A stretch of DNA of 64,000 nt from Glossina fuscipes (taxonomy: Eukaryota; Arthropoda; Insecta; Diptera; Glossinidae). Both the position numbers and the translations under genes were made by a program. Below the pieces are notes generated by a model. That model saw only the letters and a program-made list of their open reading frames with translations. It was not told the origin of the DNA and did not search any database. Each line of letters opens with the position of its first letter. Position 1 is the first letter of the stretch. The stretch covers positions 15,024,589 to 15,088,588 of the forward strand of contig NW_023998415.1 of assembly GCF_014805625.2 (NCBI RefSeq). The letters run 5' to 3'. Below are positions 61,250 to 64,000 of this stretch, piece by piece.

Positions 61250-63344
61250 AATTGATAACGAAATCAATGCAAAATAGTGTTTACTGTCTGTTAAGAATCT
61301 GCAACAAATATCGGCGCACAGCCGTGAAACTCTTTTAAATCTCTCCTTTCTTCCCTTTCCTTCTCTTTCTTGAGCAGGGAAGATTATGAAGTGTGTACAA
61401 GAATGGAAAAAAGCTTTACCAGGCAACTAAACACTGATTTTGATCACTTATTTTCAATTACGCAATCAATCGCAATCCAAAAGGCCTTCAAAAAACTGAT
61501 ATGAGTACATCAACCTTGAAAGAAACAAGTCGGAGAATGGTGTGAAAGTGTGGTGAAAAACATTGTTATATAAATAATAAAATATCGAATGTAAATCGTA
61601 ACTTACGGTTGATTATTTTTTCTACTTGCCTTATTTACTTAAACAGTGGATAGATATGTAAAACATAAAAATGGAGAGAGAAGGAAACGCATTCTATTCA
61701 TCATTTTTATGCTGGCATAGGTGAAATATATCGGAGCCAAGCCACGTCAGTAAGTCATTCATTACCTTTGCATTCTAATTGCAATCGCTTGTGAGTTCAC
61801 CGTGTGTGGCTTACTACGCTTGCATGCCCTAGTAATCTTAGCAATCGCAGATATTGCGGAAGATAGCCTTATTAGGTCTCATCAATACGTCTGCTTTATT
61901 CGTTTGTGTGTCGCTTGAGAAAAATGCTGAGCCTGCACGCTAGGACATAACCTAAGCAGGTAGTCAACAGCAAATGGTGCACTTTAAGGTATTAAACCAT
62001 TAGGCCCAACTATCGTAAAAAACTCACTCACTGCTAATAGAGAAGCGAAGGACGTCAAACTTACCTTAAGGCCTTACGATTTCGAAATGCAAGAAATTTA
62101 TTTTTTACCAAACACCTCAGACTAATTAAAAGCGCCTGAGAGAGGACTCTTTTTTTATAATTCTGTTATATAATTCTGTTATAAATCGTAACAATTGATT
62201 GCAAACATTTTTTTTTTTTTTTGACTTATTGTCTTCCCAGCTAATCTTAGTTGCCTCAGCAGCGTTCAGGTAATCATGTTAATCATGTTTGGACAGATCT
62301 GTTTTAATATAAATGGGGCGCTTTATTAAACAGACAGTAACATTCTTTCGATATCATTGTTTGCAACCATTTTGAACCATAAATTACTATAAGAGTGAAA
62401 ACTAACTAATGTTATTACTTAGCGAATCATCGCAAAATTTCTATTGAATTTATTCAACATTTACGCTTTAAGGAATAATTAATGTTATGCACAATATTGA
62501 CATTTGAATATAAGATCACTCCAGCAAACAGATATTCGAAATTCGCTTTAAACTTTAATTACAACAATTCGTATATCAAAGATTTTTATTGTTCGTGAGT
62601 ACTGTCGGTGCTGTTCTTTGCCGGTTTTCTTTTTATATACGATATTATTATCATTATTTGCTCTCTCTTTCTCTTTCTCTTTTGTTTATATTTTTTATTA
62701 CGATTGTTATTTAATTACATCTAAAAAAAAAATTACTGTCAACTAGCTAAAAAGCTTAACCACGTCGGTTAGGGGGAGAAAAAGTGAAGGCGGAGAGGGC
62801 GGCACAATGCAAAAACAAACTTGTTGTTGATAAAGATACATTTATTCGCTCACATAATCTTTACGCGATAGATGAGTGAACAACACACAGAGAATATGTT
62901 GCATTATAATAATATAAACTTATTATTATATTTTCTTAAATATAGTTTTTCATAATTTTTTCTTCTTTGGGACATTTTTTTTTTCGTTTTTTTTTTTTTT
63001 TTTTTTTCTATACAATTTTATATACATTTAGCTTTCAAAGTCATTTGTAAAAGTTTTATGTTTTAAGAGATACGTATGACTTGTAATAGGTTTAAAAAAA
63101 AGATATGTTTATTTTTTTGGGACTAAGTAGCCACGATTAGTCAGGGTAATCGTGATTGCAAGTACAATATAGTTTGCATTTTCAAAATAATGAAGAAATC
63201 AAACTGTCTCTAAAAATTAGACGATAATTTTATACATATATAATAGTTATCAAGTCCAATCTAGCGATTCATCGATACCATCGACCCATATTCGCATTTC
63301 TTCAGCATTTCGAAATCGTCTGCCAACCGACTCATGCTGCCAAC
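61250..63344. other. No gene seen
   Basis: AT-rich DNA with T runs at 62,208 and 62,988. No motif was found in any frame. Confidence 0.6.
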
Positions 63345-63420
63345 GATCTTGGCAAGTGGCAATCAGAAAGCGCTATGTTTGTTGGTAAAGGATCGCGATT
63401 TAAATCTCCAATTTGGTAGA
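63345..63420 (+). mobile_element. Decayed tRNA-like module
   Basis: TTGGCAAGTGGCA (63,349-63,361) resembles an A box and GCGATTTAAATCTCC (63,395-63,409) a mutated B box, about 33 bp apart. The segment is GC-richer than its neighbours. It is probably an old SINE or tRNA pseudogene. Confidence 0.38.
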
Positions 63421-64000
63421 GCATATGATCGAAGTTGTCCGGCAGTCTCTAAACTCTCTACTTACACAATAAATGAATAAATATACGAATTTTCATAACT
63501 TGTTTAAATTTCCCACGTAACGCAGTCATTCTCTCACGAGCTGTATTGCAAGTGACCACTTCCTGCTACCAATAAACGTTGTCTATATTCGTAATATCAA
63601 TTAAAGCAAAAAAAAAAAAAAAAAAAAAAATATTAAGCAATGACGAACCAGCAGCGTTTTGAGGAAAGTACGGCCCAAAAAGACAGTTAGCTCTAAAAAC
63701 GACATTAAATTGTCACACGTTTTGCTTGTTGACGTACCCAGGCAGGTGAAAATCAGTCCCATCATCGAGCATCGTTTTGGGCAGCTGTCAGTGTTCACTG
63801 GTTCAATATCATCACAATAAAAGTTATATATTGATATTTCCAAAATAAGAGAAAATCGTGCGGAAAAATCCTATATGAGAAGTGAGCTAAACGAAGGGTA
63901 TCTAAAGTTCTTTTTAAATTATGCCAAAACAATTCATTTATTTATTTGGAATATTTTTTTTTCTTTACCAAGTAATACTTGTAACAGTTTGTCTTATGCC
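63421..64000. other. No gene seen at the right end
   Basis: A 24-base A run at 63,607 and an 80-codon minus frame (63,601-63,843) whose end is the A run. The patch 63,700-63,800 is GC-richer and might be a TE scrap, but I do not recognise it. Confidence 0.5.

Noticed and set aside
1..64000. CRISPR arrays, operons, riboswitches or other prokaryotic systems
   Set aside because: No regularly spaced repeats with unique spacers and no prokaryotic gene organisation; all tandem repeats are ordinary eukaryotic microsatellites.

Overview
This is about 64 kb of AT-rich, gene-poor eukaryotic DNA that looks like a dipteran genome. The transposon mix (R1-clade and jockey-like LINEs, mariner, tRNA-derived SINEs), the simple repeats and a dispersed repeat of a style common in higher flies suggest an acalyptrate fly such as a tephritid, but the species cannot be named from the sequence. 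There are two assembly gaps of exactly 100 N (13,888-13,987 and 25,136-25,235). I found no intact host gene and no exon chain I can defend. Most open frames are homopolymers, microsatellites or antisense shadows. The window reads as intergenic DNA, or the inside of a very long intron, filled with old mobile elements.

Region by region: 0-20 kb is mostly simple repeats, with dispersed-repeat copies near 3.7, 7.1, 12.0, 13.3-13.9 and 16.9 kb and a faint LINE tail at 8.4 kb (minus). At 21.0-21.7 kb (minus) lies the C-terminus, 3' UTR and (AAAT)n-type tail of a jockey/CR1-like LINE; the readable frame has no usable ATG. A 300-bp LTR-like block is at 23.9-24.2 kb. At 28.7-29.5 kb (plus) is a broken jockey-like LINE that runs into a dispersed-repeat copy. 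A tRNA-derived SINE with an (AAT)n tail is at 31.1 kb, with a second, headless copy in the opposite orientation at 58.3 kb.

The best-preserved element is a 5'-truncated R1-clade retrotransposon at 32.69-35.40 kb (plus). It carries the end of the endonuclease, a full reverse transcriptase and a CCHC zinc-knuckle C-terminus, interrupted by three single-base frameshifts. It sits exactly inside an (AC)n microsatellite, with AC repeats on both sides. That fits the microsatellite targeting described for the Waldo and Mino groups of the R1 clade, and it is the most interesting object here.

From 35.4 to 64 kb are a possible LTR-retroelement pol end (39.9 kb), an RNase H-bearing LINE remnant (46.0-46.7 kb, minus), a 280-bp GAGA/TAGA block (50.0-50.3 kb), an ACAGGC minisatellite (52.3 kb), the start of a mariner transposase with ATG changed to ACG (55.2 kb) abutting the longest dispersed-repeat copy (55.4-56.1 kb), further tRNA-like modules (53.5 and 63.4 kb) and another LINE C-terminus (61.0 kb). 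None of these forms a pathway or operon. Each is an independent insertion, several of them abutting.
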